From positions 186,001 to 250,000 of the forward strand of contig NZ_JACIBV010000003.1 in NCBI RefSeq assembly GCF_014195505.1: a DNA stretch of 64,000 nt. Direction: 5' to 3'. The notes under the pieces were generated by a model. The model was given only the letters and a program-made list of their open reading frames with translations. It was not told the DNA's origin and did no database searches. Shown one piece after another: positions 45,168 through 54,777 of this stretch. The DNA is from Nonomuraea dietziae. GTDB taxonomy: Bacteria; Actinomycetota; Actinomycetes; Streptosporangiales; Streptosporangiaceae. Each line of letters begins with the position of its first letter. Positions within the stretch are counted from its first letter, which is position 1. A program made the position numbers and the translations under genes.

Positions 45168-47782
45168 CGCTGCAGCTCCTCACTGTCAAGATCGGAGATC
45201 AAGCCAAGCCCTGGATAGAACTTGCGAGAGTTCGACAGGAGCATCTCTCTCGGAGAGGCCATCCCCAAGGTGTCGCGCAAGCGGGCTGCGAAAGCCCGAG
45301 CCGAGACGGGGGTAGCTCCTTCGTGACCACACCAACGAGTGTAAGCGCTGTAGAGGCTCGCTTGCTCGGCCCGTAGGGTCGGATCGAGCTTGCACGCCTC
45401 GGTGATGAACCGGCCGACGACATCTTCTGTCGCCTCGTAGGCGTCGGTCGCCAGCTGCACGCGAGGCGGTCCGGACAGGTCCTTCCCACCCCTCAGATAG
45501 CGGCCGGCGCCTTCGATCAGCAAAGCCAGGATGCCCGGTCCTTCTTCCTGAACAAGGATGCGGGCGAGGTTGTCGATCTTGCGATCTTCGGCGACCACTC
45601 GCTCGAACGGGATCAGCCGGAGCCGACGCCAGAAGGCGAAACCACCGGTCGTCACCTCGGGACGATGGTTGCCGAGCAGCCAGAGGTGATGGGTGGGGTT
45701 GAAACTGAAGAAGTCCTGGCGCATCCGGCGGGCCTTGATCTTGTCTCCGCCGGTGAGGAGCTTGACGCGAGCCTCGTCGAAGCGGTCGCCGGGCTTGAGC
45801 TCCGAGCACACAATGACGCGCCGACCGTGCAGCTCCGCCAGCTCCGTCGGATGGCTGTCGAAGGTCTTGGCCATCAGGAAGCCGGGAGGGGCCGCGTCGG
45901 CGTAGTCGCCCAGCAGCTGCAGCATCACCTCGACCAGCACGGACTTGCCGTTCTTGCCCTGCCCGTACAGGAACGGCATGACCTGGGCGCCAACGTCTCC
46001 GGTGATCGAGTAACCCAGGAGTACGTGAAGGAAGTCAATGGTCTGGCGTCCTTCGTCGTCGTTTCCGAAGGTGTCCTGGAGGAATCGCTCCCATCGGGGT
46101 GTGGCTGACTGCTGGGGGGAGACGGTGGTGGAACGCGAGTGCGCCTGCTTCAGTGGATCAGGGGGCGAGATGGCCCCGCTGCGCAGGTCCACGACCCCCG
46201 CCGGGGTGCACAGCGCATAGGGGTCGGCGTCGAGCAGGGACGGCGCCAGGACCATGCCCGGAGCTGCCTTGGCCTGCGCCAGAAGGGCGTGCATCCCCGT
46301 GGTGGACAACGCGCGCCGCCGATGCCGTCGCAGCTCGGCGGCGCTGTATCGGCCTCGGGGGTCGAAGGTCGCGAGTTGCTCGGCCATCTCGCCCGCTGCC
46401 CACACGACGGCATCACTCTCGTCGAGCACCCACCGGTGGTGCGCCCAGCGGAACCAGCCCATGCCAGGGACGTACCGGAAGTCGCGGCCGTAGAGCTGCA
46501 CGAACAGCTTGGCGTTGCCCCGGTCGGTCAGGCTGTCGGGCAGGAGACCCTCGCTGCCGACGATGGCCGGCTGTTCCGGGCGGCGCGGGGACAGCATTTC
46601 GGAGCCCGCCACATCGGACAGGTCGAGGATCTGCTGGGCGGCGACGACCGGGTCGAATTCGTTTCGGCTTTCGGACGGGATCATGGCCGTTCCTGAGGAT
46701 GGAACGGTCGACGCTGCCCGGCGGCCAGGGCCGGAGTCGATGATGCGCTCGAACCGTCGCTCCTGGCCGGGCCGAGCGTGCTGCGCGGCTCGGGTGAGGA
46801 TGGCGTGGGCGGTGTCGTGCGTGAGGTAGCCGGTGCCGATCAGCCCGCCGGCAGTGTAGGCGGCGCGGTTGAGCTTCGCGCTGAAGCCGGCTCCTTCCGG
46901 CACCAGATGGCAGGCCTCCACGTCCGCGACGAGGCGTCGTAATGCCCGGTCGCCGACAGTGCCCAGGCCGCCGCCGGCCTCCAGCACGGCCAGGCGGGCG
47001 CGCGGCGGCACGGCAGGTGTCCTCGGTGCGGGATCCGGGGAGGCCAGGTGCCCCGTTCTTGTCAGCTCGAGGCGCAGCCACGAGGGGAGGGGGGCGGGGT
47101 CTCTGCAATCGCCGACGGCAGTGTAGGCGCCGTCCTTCGTACGGGTCCCCGGCGCGATGATGTATCCGCCGGTGGCGCGAACATCAACTTGCCAGGCCAG
47201 TCCACGACCAGGTCCCGACCCGGTGGAGCACAGGTACGTCTCGCCGGGAGCCGCCCGATACCACGCATGCATCCCTCCCGAGGGAGTGCGTACCCGCAGG
47301 GTGGATTCGTCGTCGGCGGGACTCGGCTCGCCGCGCAGGGCGGCGAGCAGGGCGATGGTGTGGAAACCGTTGGTCAGCCCGGACAGGTTGACCCGGGGAT
47401 CGATGGTGATGCCAGGCAGGAGGCGCTTTCGCTCGGGGACCGGGGTGGGATGGGCGTCGATGTCGATCACGACCAGTCGGGCCGGTCCGCAGGCCACCCC
47501 CACCCCGAAGCCAGGGGTATGTGTCCACCAGGAGGTGATGAGCTCCTGGTCGAGCGTCGCCGCGAGGAACCCGTGACACCAGCGGCCCTGCTTCAGACAT
47601 GGGCATCCCCGTGTCGTGTGGCCCCGCTCGCTGCACGACGGGCAGTTTCCGGCAGGGGTTTTCGCGCCCGGCCGTAGCGGGTGCACCGGCCACGCCTGAC
47701 CGGCGCACCACCGAGCAACGTCCAGCGGCCGGGGGAGAGGGAGCGCCGCGCGGGGACGGTGGTAGTCGGAGTGCAGCGCCAC
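45164..47782 (-). CDS. Bifunctional primase-polymerase / D5-type helicase of an integrated element
   Basis: 872 residues from a GTG at 47782 (GAGGGA 4 nt upstream). An N-terminal cysteine cluster (CPSCSERGHTTRGCPC, 47-62) precedes the archaeo-eukaryotic primase-like domain, whose catalytic acidic pair lies in VVIDIDAHP (104-112), with SGGMHAWYR (168-176). The C-terminal half is a D5/phage-plasmid primase helicase with Walker A GQGKNGKS (607-614), Walker B-like RRVIVCSEL and sensor region HHLWLLGNHRPE. Such enzymes start replication of plasmids, satellites and integrative elements. Iteron-like repeats lie directly upstream, and a small gene is coupled downstream. Confidence 0.9.
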   Translation of the reverse strand: MALHSDYHRPRAALPLPRPLDVARWCAGQAWPVHPLRPGAKTPAGNCPSCSERGHTTRGCPCLKQGRWCHGFLAATLDQELITSWWTHTPGFGVGVACGPARLVVIDIDAHPTPVPERKRLLPGITIDPRVNLSGLTNGFHTIALLAALRGEPSPADDESTLRVRTPSGGMHAWYRAAPGETYLCSTGSGPGRGLAWQVDVRATGGYIIAPGTRTKDGAYTAVGDCRDPAPLPSWLRLELTRTGHLASPDPAPRTPAVPPRARLAVLEAGGGLGTVGDRALRRLVADVEACHLVPEGAGFSAKLNRAAYTAGGLIGTGYLTHDTAHAILTRAAQHARPGQERRFERIIDSGPGRRAASTVPSSGTAMIPSESRNEFDPVVAAQQILDLSDVAGSEMLSPRRPEQPAIVGSEGLLPDSLTDRGNAKLFVQLYGRDFRYVPGMGWFRWAHHRWVLDESDAVVWAAGEMAEQLATFDPRGRYSAAELRRHRRRALSTTGMHALLAQAKAAPGMVLAPSLLDADPYALCTPAGVVDLRSGAISPPDPLKQAHSRSTTVSPQQSATPRWERFLQDTFGNDDEGRQTIDFLHVLLGYSITGDVGAQVMPFLYGQGKNGKSVLVEVMLQLLGDYADAAPPGFLMAKTFDSHPTELAELHGRRVIVCSELKPGDRFDEARVKLLTGGDKIKARRMRQDFFSFNPTHHLWLLGNHRPEVTTGGFAFWRRLRLIPFERVVAEDRKIDNLARILVQEEGPGILALLIEGAGRYLRGGKDLSGPPRVQLATDAYEATEDVVGRFITEACKLDPTLRAEQASLYSAYTRWCGHEGATPVSARAFAARLRDTLGMASPREMLLSNSRKFYPGLGLISDLDSEELQR

Positions 47783-47871
47783 GCTTTCCCTCTCTGCCTC
47801 TGATCTGATGTCCGGCTGAGTCGCTACCCGTGGGGACGTCGCACTGATGGCGGGTGCGCCTTGCGGCGAAA

Positions 47872-48395
47872 GTGACCGTAGCGACTGAAGCGACTGAAGT
47901 TTGGTCCGGCGTCAAGCCTAGCCGAGACACCCACCTTGGAGAGGCGTCCACCTACGATGGCCGGCATCGTCGCGAAGCGCTTTTGGGCGCTGCTTCCCTC
48001 TGAGAGACCAGTCGCAGCACGAGGGGCGGGATTCGGCCGCATCATGAGCGACTGAAGCGACCACAGACGACCACTCATGTTTTGAGACAAGGGGCGGGGT
48101 GGGACATCGCTCTGAGGTCGCGTCGCTTCAGCCGCTCAACAGGCGTCCCTTTAGGGCTGACTGCAGCGACTGAACGGTGGAACGGTGCTCTCGCTGCTGC
48201 ACTATGCCGGTCGCTGCTCGCGGTCGGCGATGGTGCGCTCTGCCCGGGATGGCTGGAGTGAGGGCTCCGCTCACCGAGCCCTTCTTGATCAAAAAGCGAC
48301 TGAAGCGACTGTAATCCGCTATTGGCTCGGCGGCTGCATGCCAAAAAGTACGACCGGCGCATCTTGTTGGCAACTTGAGTCGCTTCAGTCGCTGC
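47872..48395. repeat. Iteron-like 9-bp repeat clusters, putative replication origin
   Basis: The 9-mer gcgactgaa occurs as perfect or near-perfect tandem pairs: 47881-47898 (two perfect copies, with a degenerate copy before), 48048-48065, 48296-48313, and in reverse orientation at about 48374-48394 and, less perfectly, 48121-48138. A single copy lies near 48166. The spacing of clusters is about 100-170 bp. The set is confined to the non-coding region directly upstream of the primase-helicase gene, as for iteron-type origins. No protein gene in this interval is convincing. Confidence 0.65.
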
Positions 48396-48505
48396 GCCGT
48401 CGCGTATGCGGCGATGGGATGTGGTTGGCGGCGGCCCCTTAGGAGGGGGCAGAGTGCCTCGCGAGGGGAGGCCGGCGCCAGCAGGATGACGGATCTAGGC
48501 GCTCA

Positions 48506-48619
48506 TCATCTCCCCTCCGGAGTGGGGGATCCATGTCGTCGCGGATCACGGAGCCCCGCTTTGGTGATCACATCGGCGCCAGCAGCCTTCACGAGCGCGA
48601 CAGCGCCTGCATATGTCAT
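48506..48619 (-). CDS. Candidate small protein, 37 residues
   Basis: ATG at 48619 with GGGGAG about 3-4 nt upstream opens MTYAGAVALVKAAGADVITK, then AGLRDPRRHG, ending EGR. It is helical and coding-like, on the same strand as the primase gene and beyond the iteron region. No family was recognised. It could be a small element gene or chance. Confidence 0.3.
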   Translation of the reverse strand: MTYAGAVALVKAAGADVITKAGLRDPRRHGSPTPEGR

Positions 48620-49066
48620 TCGCTCCCCCCGATCCGGTCGAGGAGACGTGGCTTCGAGCGCACTCGGGAGCGCGGTGCTGCATCTCCTCGCGCAATCGTG
48701 GATCGCTGGTGCATCGCCGTCATTCATCCCGTGTCAACGTTGAGTAGCGGGCGGTCTCACAGATAGGGACCAGACCCGGGCAGGAAAGGAATCGATGGCG
48801 TGACCTACGCGTCCTGTGGGATGAGTCACCCTCGTCCGTAGGATCGCGGCCGACCCTTCGTCGGCAGTGAGCCCCCCGCTGCTACGCAGCGCCACCGATT
48901 CTTTTGCTGCTCGCCGGTGGTCTTCATAGCGAGGGCCGGGTCACCCCGTCGCCCGAAACCGACCCGCAGTTAGCGCAGGCGGGGTGAAGCGCCCTCACGC
49001 TCAGGCGTCCGGGCGGTGTGCGTTCCATCCGCGCCACCACACGAGAACACATCAAGCAACGGAGAA
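48620..49066. other. Intergenic stretch before the SAV2177-family gene
   Basis: No gene recognised. Several short hairpin-forming repeats occur (for example ctgctacgcagc near 48880). This segment could include an element boundary, but no attachment-site duplication was identified by eye. Confidence 0.35.
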
Positions 49067-49954
49067 ATGCTCGCTGTGAACGTGCCGATCTTCGCGACGT
49101 CAGCCGGCCACCCAGGGTCGAACGTCGGCTACGACCCATACCCGCCAGTTCCTTCCATCCTGCGCCGGCTCGATTTCACCAAACCCAGCGTCGCCCGCAT
49201 CTACGACCATCTCCTGGGTGGCCGAGACAACCTCGCGGTAGATCGCGCGGCCGCTGGGGCCCTGCTCAAGCAGGCACCCGGTCTGAAGGAGTCGGTCCGT
49301 GACAACAGGGAGTTCCTGACGCGGGCGGTCGAGCACCTGGCCGCTCAGGGAATCAGCTTCTTCCTGGACCTCGGCTGCGGACTACCCGCTGCCCAGAACG
49401 TCTACGAGATCGTGGCTGGCCGAACCTCTCAGGCGCGCGTCGCGTACGTTGACAACGACCCCATGGTCGTCATCCACGGGCGGGCGTTGCTCGATGTCGA
49501 CGAGGCCACCACGATGATCGAGGCGGATGTGCGCGACCTAGCCAAGATCTTCGCCGACCCGTACGTCGTATCGATGCTTCAAGAAGGCAAGCCCGTGGCG
49601 GTGCTGGCCACGGATGTGTTCCCGTTCGTGGAGGAGGCCGACGACCCCGCCGCGATCATGGCGGAACTCGGCGAGGCCCTGCCCGCAGGAAGCGTGATGG
49701 TGCATTCGCACCTCAGCTCCGACGGCCTTGACCAGCGTCAAGTCGCGGCGATCGAGCGGGTGTACGCGGGTACGTCAGCCCGCTTGACGCTGCGCTCCTC
49801 CAAGCAGATTGCGGATTTCCTCGGCGATCGATGGCAAGTCGTCGCTCCAGGCGTGACCAACGTGAATCGATGGCTTGAGAATCTCGCGCCGCTGAACGAC
49901 CCATTAAGGAGCGGGACGTATGTCGGAGGCATTGTCCAGGTGCGTCCTCGTTGA
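49067..49954 (+). CDS. SAV2177-family (DUF574) SAM-dependent methyltransferase
   Basis: 295 residues from the ATG at 49067 (GGAGAA immediately before; a GTG at 49076 is possible). Family-diagnostic stretches are TKPSVARIYDHLLGGRDNLA and VDRAAAGALLKQAPGLKESV, then the SAM-binding FFLDLGCGLPAAQNVYEI, then VAYVDNDPMVVIHGRALLD and GSVMVHSHLSSDG. This family is expanded in Streptomyces and relatives, and its substrates are mostly unknown. It is one of the best lineage markers in the window. Confidence 0.9.
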   Translation: MLAVNVPIFATSAGHPGSNVGYDPYPPVPSILRRLDFTKPSVARIYDHLLGGRDNLAVDRAAAGALLKQAPGLKESVRDNREFLTRAVEHLAAQGISFFLDLGCGLPAAQNVYEIVAGRTSQARVAYVDNDPMVVIHGRALLDVDEATTMIEADVRDLAKIFADPYVVSMLQEGKPVAVLATDVFPFVEEADDPAAIMAELGEALPAGSVMVHSHLSSDGLDQRQVAAIERVYAGTSARLTLRSSKQIADFLGDRWQVVAPGVTNVNRWLENLAPLNDPLRSGTYVGGIVQVRPR

Positions 49955-50113
49955 CAGGAGCGGGCAGGGGCGCCCAACCGAGGCTCTCTGCCGCAGCGGC
50001 CCCAATCTCTGTCCAGTGGCAAGAAAAATGATGGAATAGGCAGAAATACCACTGTCGCTAGCTGTAGATAACCTCCATTCTTTATGGAATCTGAAACATG
50101 CGGGAGCAATGTA

Positions 50114-50692
50114 ATGAAGGACCTTCCGGCCGACAGGACGGCGTCGTACACCGTGCTGTACGAGGGGTACGGCAGCGATGGTGTGGCGAGCACGGTCGGA
50201 TATGTCCAGGACGGCGAAGTCCGCTTGGTGACTGACCCGGGCATGGTCAAGAGCCGGTCGCTCATTCTCGATCCGTTGCGGACGCTGGGCGTGGAGCCCG
50301 AGTCGGTGACCGACGTCGTCTTCAGCCATCATCATCCCGACCACACACTGAACGCGGCGCTGTTCCCAAACGCCAGATTTCATGACCACTGGGCGATCTA
50401 CTTCGGTGATCAGTGGACCTGGCGGGACGCCGAGGGCTACGAGCTCACGCCGTCGATCAAGCTGATCAGGACGCCTGGGCACACGCATGAGGACATCACC
50501 ACGCTCGTCGGCACTCCGGGCGGGGTCGTGGCCTTCACTCACGTATGGAACGACGCTACGTCCGCAAGCGACAGGCACGCCGTCGATCTTGACGCTCTGC
50601 ATCGCGGCCGTGAGCGAGTATTGGCGGTGGCCGACATCGTGGTCCCCGGCCACGGTGCTGCCTTCATCCCTGGCATCGACACGCCCCGCTAA
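50114..50692 (+). CDS. MBL-fold metallohydrolase
   Basis: 192 residues from the ATG at 50114 (GGGAG 7 nt upstream). The metal motif HHHPDH (in VVFSHHHPDHTLNAALFP) and later ligands in RTPGHTHEDITTLVG, VAFTHVW and VPGHGAAF give a complete metallo-beta-lactamase-fold site. The size and motif spacing fit the short MBLAC1-like group. Substrate unknown. It is not obviously co-transcribed with its neighbours. Confidence 0.85.
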   Translation: MKDLPADRTASYTVLYEGYGSDGVASTVGYVQDGEVRLVTDPGMVKSRSLILDPLRTLGVEPESVTDVVFSHHHPDHTLNAALFPNARFHDHWAIYFGDQWTWRDAEGYELTPSIKLIRTPGHTHEDITTLVGTPGGVVAFTHVWNDATSASDRHAVDLDALHRGRERVLAVADIVVPGHGAAFIPGIDTPR

Positions 50693-50781
50693 ATCCTTGG
50701 GTCGAGGATCTGATCGCACCTCACCGACGCACAGCCCATAGCTGTTGACTGCATGGCGATCAAGGCCTGGTCCGGCGTTCC

Positions 50782-50988
50782 CTAGGGACGTGAGTAGCGA
50801 CCAGGCCAGGCGGGCTCTGCGACGGCCTTGCAAAAGGCTTCGACCTGCAAGGCAACCATGATTCCGAGAAGGCCGGCGAAAGTCGCGATTGCGGTCTTCA
50901 GGTCCGTCCTGAAGTAGAAGAAGGCCCCGAGGATCGAGGAGATCGCGGCGCCGATGATCGTCGGTATCCAGTCCGGCGACCCGTCGGC
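50782..50988 (-). pseudogene. Fragment of a small membrane protein
   Basis: A minus-strand frame encodes two hydrophobic helices, WIPTIIGAAISSILGAFFYF and TAIATFAGLLGIMVALQVEA, ending GRYSRP and a TAG at 50782. There is a TGA just upstream and no usable start codon, so the N-terminus is missing. No family was recognised. Confidence 0.4.
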
Positions 50989-51213
50989 GTGTCACGTCGA
51001 CCACCCGTCCATCCGCAGTTCGACAGAGTTCAAGGCCGCACCCTAAAGATCACAATCTCAGGGATTGTCTGCAACGTGGCGAACAAACTTCCGAACCCCT
51101 CGGCGGCGCGGGCTCCGAGGCAAGGAGGTCAAATGGAAGCCGATGCCACGCCGATCGGGTGGCGGCCTCACGGCGTTGATGTCCGATCTTCCGCCCTCCA
51201 TTGAGCTAGTGCC

Positions 51214-51400
51214 TCATACGCGGAGAGCGACCGATCTTGAGCGTGCGGGCAGCGTCCGTGACGGAGACGCCGTCGTCGCCCAAGCGGCGCAGCAGGGCCA
51301 GTTCGGCGGGGTCGATGACGCGGGGCGGCCGGTCTTCTTCTTGCCGGGCAGCACAGGACCGGTGGCTTGGCGGCGCTTGGCGGCAGCTATTTCCCAAGGG
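51214..51400 (-). pseudogene. Resolvase/invertase C-terminal HTH remnant
   Basis: Two frames join as NNPWEIAAAKRRQATGPVLP, then DRPPRVIDPAELALLRRLGD and DGVSVTDAARTLKIGRS, which fits the C-terminal HTH of serine recombinases. The frame shifts in the middle and ends abruptly. A second resolvase remnant is at 31175-31445. Confidence 0.5.
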
Positions 51401-51425
51401 TTGTTGGATAACATAAAGTCCCAAC

Positions 51426-51947
51426 ATGTCTAGGGAAAATGGCGAGGGGCTCGTGCCACTACGCGCTCTGGCCAACCCGTTGCGGATCCGCATCGTGTCC
51501 TTGCTCACGGGAGCATCCATGTCGGCCACCGAGGTCGCCGAGGAATTGGGCATCGCGCACGCCTCCGCCAGCTACCACCTGCGTCAGTTGGCCAAAGCCG
51601 GATTCTTGCAGCAGGCCGACGGCGCGCCTCAGAGTGGCAAGGGCCGACCGCGACGTCGCTACCGCTACGACCCCTCCAGCGCGGCCCGGCTCGACCGTTC
51701 AGACGGCAGGCAACTGCTGCACCAGGCCGTGAGCACCGATCTGGCCCGGCGCTTGGCGCAGACACGCCACCAGCGATTAGCGATGGACGCCGAGGTATGG
51801 CTGGACCGATCCGTCTGGGAGGAGATCGTCGACCTGATCGACCAGGCGGTGGCGCTCCTCCACGACAAGGCCAGCCCGCCTCACACCGGCGACGCCGTCA
51901 AGGTCAGCATGACGGCCACGCTCCTGGAACTCGACGACCAGCGATGA
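51426..51947 (+). CDS. ArsR-family transcriptional regulator
   Basis: 173 residues. The winged helix occupies about residues 10-85: LRALANPLRIRIVSLLTGAS, MSATEVAEELGIAHASASYH and LRQLAKAGFLQQ. No cysteine metal site is visible in the recognition helix. The C-terminal half is helical and of the type found in larger drug-efflux-linked ArsR proteins. Its stop overlaps the start of the MFS gene (ATGA), so it probably regulates its own operon with the transporter and the aminopeptidase. Confidence 0.9.
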   Translation: MSRENGEGLVPLRALANPLRIRIVSLLTGASMSATEVAEELGIAHASASYHLRQLAKAGFLQQADGAPQSGKGRPRRRYRYDPSSAARLDRSDGRQLLHQAVSTDLARRLAQTRHQRLAMDAEVWLDRSVWEEIVDLIDQAVALLHDKASPPHTGDAVKVSMTATLLELDDQR

Positions 51948-53108
51948 CCGGTCGCCTGCTCACGTGCACAGGCTTCTGCTTCCTGACGATCGGGCTGCTC
52001 ATCCCGGCCGTCACCGGCCCGCTCGGCCAGAGCGCGAGCATGATCGGCATCTCGCTGGCCGTCACCGCGGTAACCGCGCTGCTCGCCCGCCCCGTGGCCG
52101 GATGGTTGAGCGATCACGCCGGTCGCGCGACAACCGTCAGTGCCGGCGCGCTCCTGCTGGCCGCCACTTCCCTTGCCCTGCGCATCACGGACTCACTGCC
52201 GCTCTTTCTCGCCGCCCGCGCTGTCGCGGGTGCTGGCGAGGCCTTGACCTACGTCGGTCTCGCGGCCGCTTCCAGCGATCACAAGCGCCCCGGTACGGCG
52301 ATCAACCATTTCTCCGTCACCGTCAACGCCGGACTGCTCACGGGGCCGGTGATCGCTGAAGTCCTCTATGCCGCCGCCGGCTTCGCCGCGGTGTGGTGGT
52401 TCGCCGCTGGCATGGCCGTGGTGAGCGCCGGAGTCGGTCTGTCGCTCGGCGACGCCAGAAGAGCGCCTACGCTGCGCAAACACCGAGATCCCGGCGATCC
52501 CCGTCAGCCGCCACAGATGGGTGCACCCCGCAGGCCTGCGCGCCGGCTTTGGCTACCTGGCCTCGGTGTGGGGATACACCGCGTTCAATGGCTTTCTGCC
52601 CCTGCACATCGCCGCCTTCGGCGGCGGGGCCAGCGGCATGCACTTCGTCGTCTACGGCTGCATGCTCTTCACCGTACGGCTGGTGGCAGGACAGCGCCAT
52701 CTGGCCGCGATGGCCCCGCGTCCGATCGCCGCCGCGGCCCTGGCTCTCACCGCAGCGGGGCTGACCCTGCTGGCGGCCTGGCTGTCGGTGAGCGGTGCCC
52801 TGTGCGCGACGGCGCTGATTGGTGCCGGACAGGGGCTCGCGCTACCCGCCATCCTCCGGATGGCCGTCGACTCTCTGCCCCTGCAGGAGCGCGGCTCGGC
52901 CGTGGCGACCACGACGGCGTTTTTCGACATCGGCTTTCTGAGCGCCGCCCTCGCCCTCGGCGTGCTGGCACAACATCTCGGCTACGCGGCCGGCTTCGCC
53001 CTCGCAGGCGCGGTGTCCGCCGGTGCCGCGCTGCTCTTCCTTTCCTTCCCCCACCAACGGCGTGAAGCCTCACGCGAAGGAGTCAACCGTGACCATTCCC
53101 CTCACTGA
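51944..53108 (+). pseudogene. MFS transporter with a single frameshift
   Basis: ATG at 51944 overlaps the ArsR stop. The first half encodes six hydrophobic segments (LLTCTGFCFLTIGLLIPAVT, VAGWLSDHAGRATTVSAGAL) up to LGDARRAPTLRKH. At about 52480-52490 the frame must shift for the protein to continue as EIPAIPVSRHRWVHPAGLRA, then GFGYLASVWGYTAFNGFLPL, and on through the second half to the stop at 53108. Both halves are otherwise well preserved and the break lies in the central cytoplasmic loop. A sequencing error or very recent mutation is as likely as a true pseudogene. Confidence 0.8.
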
Positions 53109-54303
53109 CCTGGCTGGCTACGCCGACGTGGTCTTCGACGTCGCCGTCCCCGTGCTGGCCGGCGACCGGGTGCTGATCAACGCGGAGATCGAGCACGCCC
53201 CGCTCGCCCGCGCACTGACAGAGGCCGCCTACGCCCGGGGAGCACGCTACGTCGACATCTGGTACTTCGACCCACATGCCAAGCGCTCCCGGGTCCAGCA
53301 CGCGGACATCGCCACGCTGAGCGAGGTCCCATTCTGGCTCGACGTCCGCAACGACGAGCTCGCACGGTACAGCGGCATCCTCGTCAACATCCGAGGTGCG
53401 GTTGCATCGGATGTCCTCGCCGGGCAGGACCCCCTCCGAGCCGGACTGGATCGCATGCCGCACCTGACCTCCCGGCAGCGGCTACAGCTCAACAACCTCG
53501 TTCGATGGACCATCATCCCGTACGCCACCCCAGAGTGGGCCCGAGCGGTCTTCGGCGAACCCGATCAGCCCAGGCTGTGGGGCCACCTGCGCCGCATCCT
53601 GCGCCTGGACGAGCCTGACCCACGCGCTGCCTGGCACCAGCGCATCACCGAGTTGCTCAGCCGGGCGGAGGAACTGACCAGGATGCGGCTCGATGCTGTC
53701 CACCTGGAAGGGCCGGGCACCGACCTGACGATCGGCCTGCTCCCGGACGCCCAGTGGACCGCGGCCCGGCTTCAGGACGTCAACGGACGGGTCTTCCAGG
53801 CCAACCTGCCCACCGAGGAAGTGTTCACCACTCCCGACTACCGCAGGGTCGACGGCGTCGTCCGTGCCACCCGGCCGCTCTCCCTCGACGGAACCGTGAT
53901 CCGGGACCTGGAGATGGTTGTGGCCGATGGTGTGGTGACCGAGGTCCGGGCGAGCAGCGGAGCGGACGTCGTCCGCACCCATCAGGCGACCGACCCGGGA
54001 GCGGCCAGGCTCGGCGAGCTCGCCCTGGTCGACGGCTCCTCCCGGGTAGGGGAGTCGGGAGTCATCTACCTGGAGACCCTGCTGGACGAGAACGCCACCT
54101 GCCATCTGGCATGGGGAGCCGGGCTGCCTCCAGGCGTGCCAGCCCACCTGCAGTCGCCCGATCCGGCGAAACTCGACGCGGTTGGGGTGAACACCTCCCG
54201 AGTACACGTCGATTTCATGGTTGGCGGGCCGGACGTCACGGTCACCGGCCTGGGCCCCGGCGGCCGGACCGAACTGCTGCGCAACGACGTCTGGCAATTC
54301 TGA
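53089..54303 (+). CDS. M29-family aminopeptidase
   Basis: 404 residues from the GTG at 53089 (AAGGAG 6 nt upstream), overlapping the end of the MFS gene by 20 nt. Family features are VLAGDRVLINAEIEHAPLAR, RYVDIWYFDPHAKR, GPGTDLTIGLLPDAQW, NLPTEEVFTTPDYRRVDGVV and the C-terminal HVDFMVGGPDVTVTG, which carry metal ligands of the thermophilic-type M29 metallopeptidases. It is probably a cytoplasmic exopeptidase. The linkage to an ArsR regulator and an MFS pump suggests processing or detoxification of a peptide-like compound, an inference from order only. Confidence 0.88.
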   Translation: MTIPLTDLAGYADVVFDVAVPVLAGDRVLINAEIEHAPLARALTEAAYARGARYVDIWYFDPHAKRSRVQHADIATLSEVPFWLDVRNDELARYSGILVNIRGAVASDVLAGQDPLRAGLDRMPHLTSRQRLQLNNLVRWTIIPYATPEWARAVFGEPDQPRLWGHLRRILRLDEPDPRAAWHQRITELLSRAEELTRMRLDAVHLEGPGTDLTIGLLPDAQWTAARLQDVNGRVFQANLPTEEVFTTPDYRRVDGVVRATRPLSLDGTVIRDLEMVVADGVVTEVRASSGADVVRTHQATDPGAARLGELALVDGSSRVGESGVIYLETLLDENATCHLAWGAGLPPGVPAHLQSPDPAKLDAVGVNTSRVHVDFMVGGPDVTVTGLGPGGRTELLRNDVWQF

Positions 54304-54446
54304 TGACCAGTCATTCGACCGCCGCGTCGACGACCCTGGCCATGACGCACTGCCCATTCTCATCTCCGGCCTGAACCGCTACCCGACAGTGCTTACGAGG
54401 TCGATCTCGCCGATCTGGACCAAGGGCGAGCACGAGATCACCTCTG

Positions 54447-54606
54447 CGCCAGACGCTCTCCACCACGCTGGTGCGCGGCAGAACCGACATGGTTCTGGTC
54501 GCCGAGATCCTTAGCCGTGCCCGCCTGGAAACCACCCGCCGCTACCGCTTGCCCATCCGACAAGGACAACGAAGACGCCCTCAAGCTGATCACAGTTGAT
54601 CGCTGA
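54447..54606 (+). pseudogene. Tyrosine recombinase (integrase) C-terminal remnant
   Basis: RQTLSTTLVRGRTDMVLVAE, then ILSRARLETTRRYRLP, is the box-II end of phage/XerD-type integrases (GxDLVxVAELLGHxxLETTRRYxLP), with the catalytic tyrosine in TRRYRLP. The usual tail (ALKLITVDR) is found in the adjacent frame, so there is a frameshift after RLP. The catalytic R-H-R region upstream is absent. It is the only integrase trace in the window. Confidence 0.65.
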
Positions 54607-54777
54607 CCGTCCATCTGCCTGGGGGAAACGAGCGTCAAGATCGACTCATGGCCGGTTCTACCCGCAGCTCGGCTGGACCTGGAGTCCAGCCTGCGCTCGA
54701 GCGCCAGGACCAGATCCATCAGCGTTGATCTGCCGTCGACACCTCAAGGACCTCCCACGAGCACAGTCAGGGGACTG

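Noticed and set aside
47821..48505. Several short frames across the iteron region
   Set aside because: They are translations of the repeats (FSRF-like strings) with no start signals; the region is better read as non-coding origin sequence.
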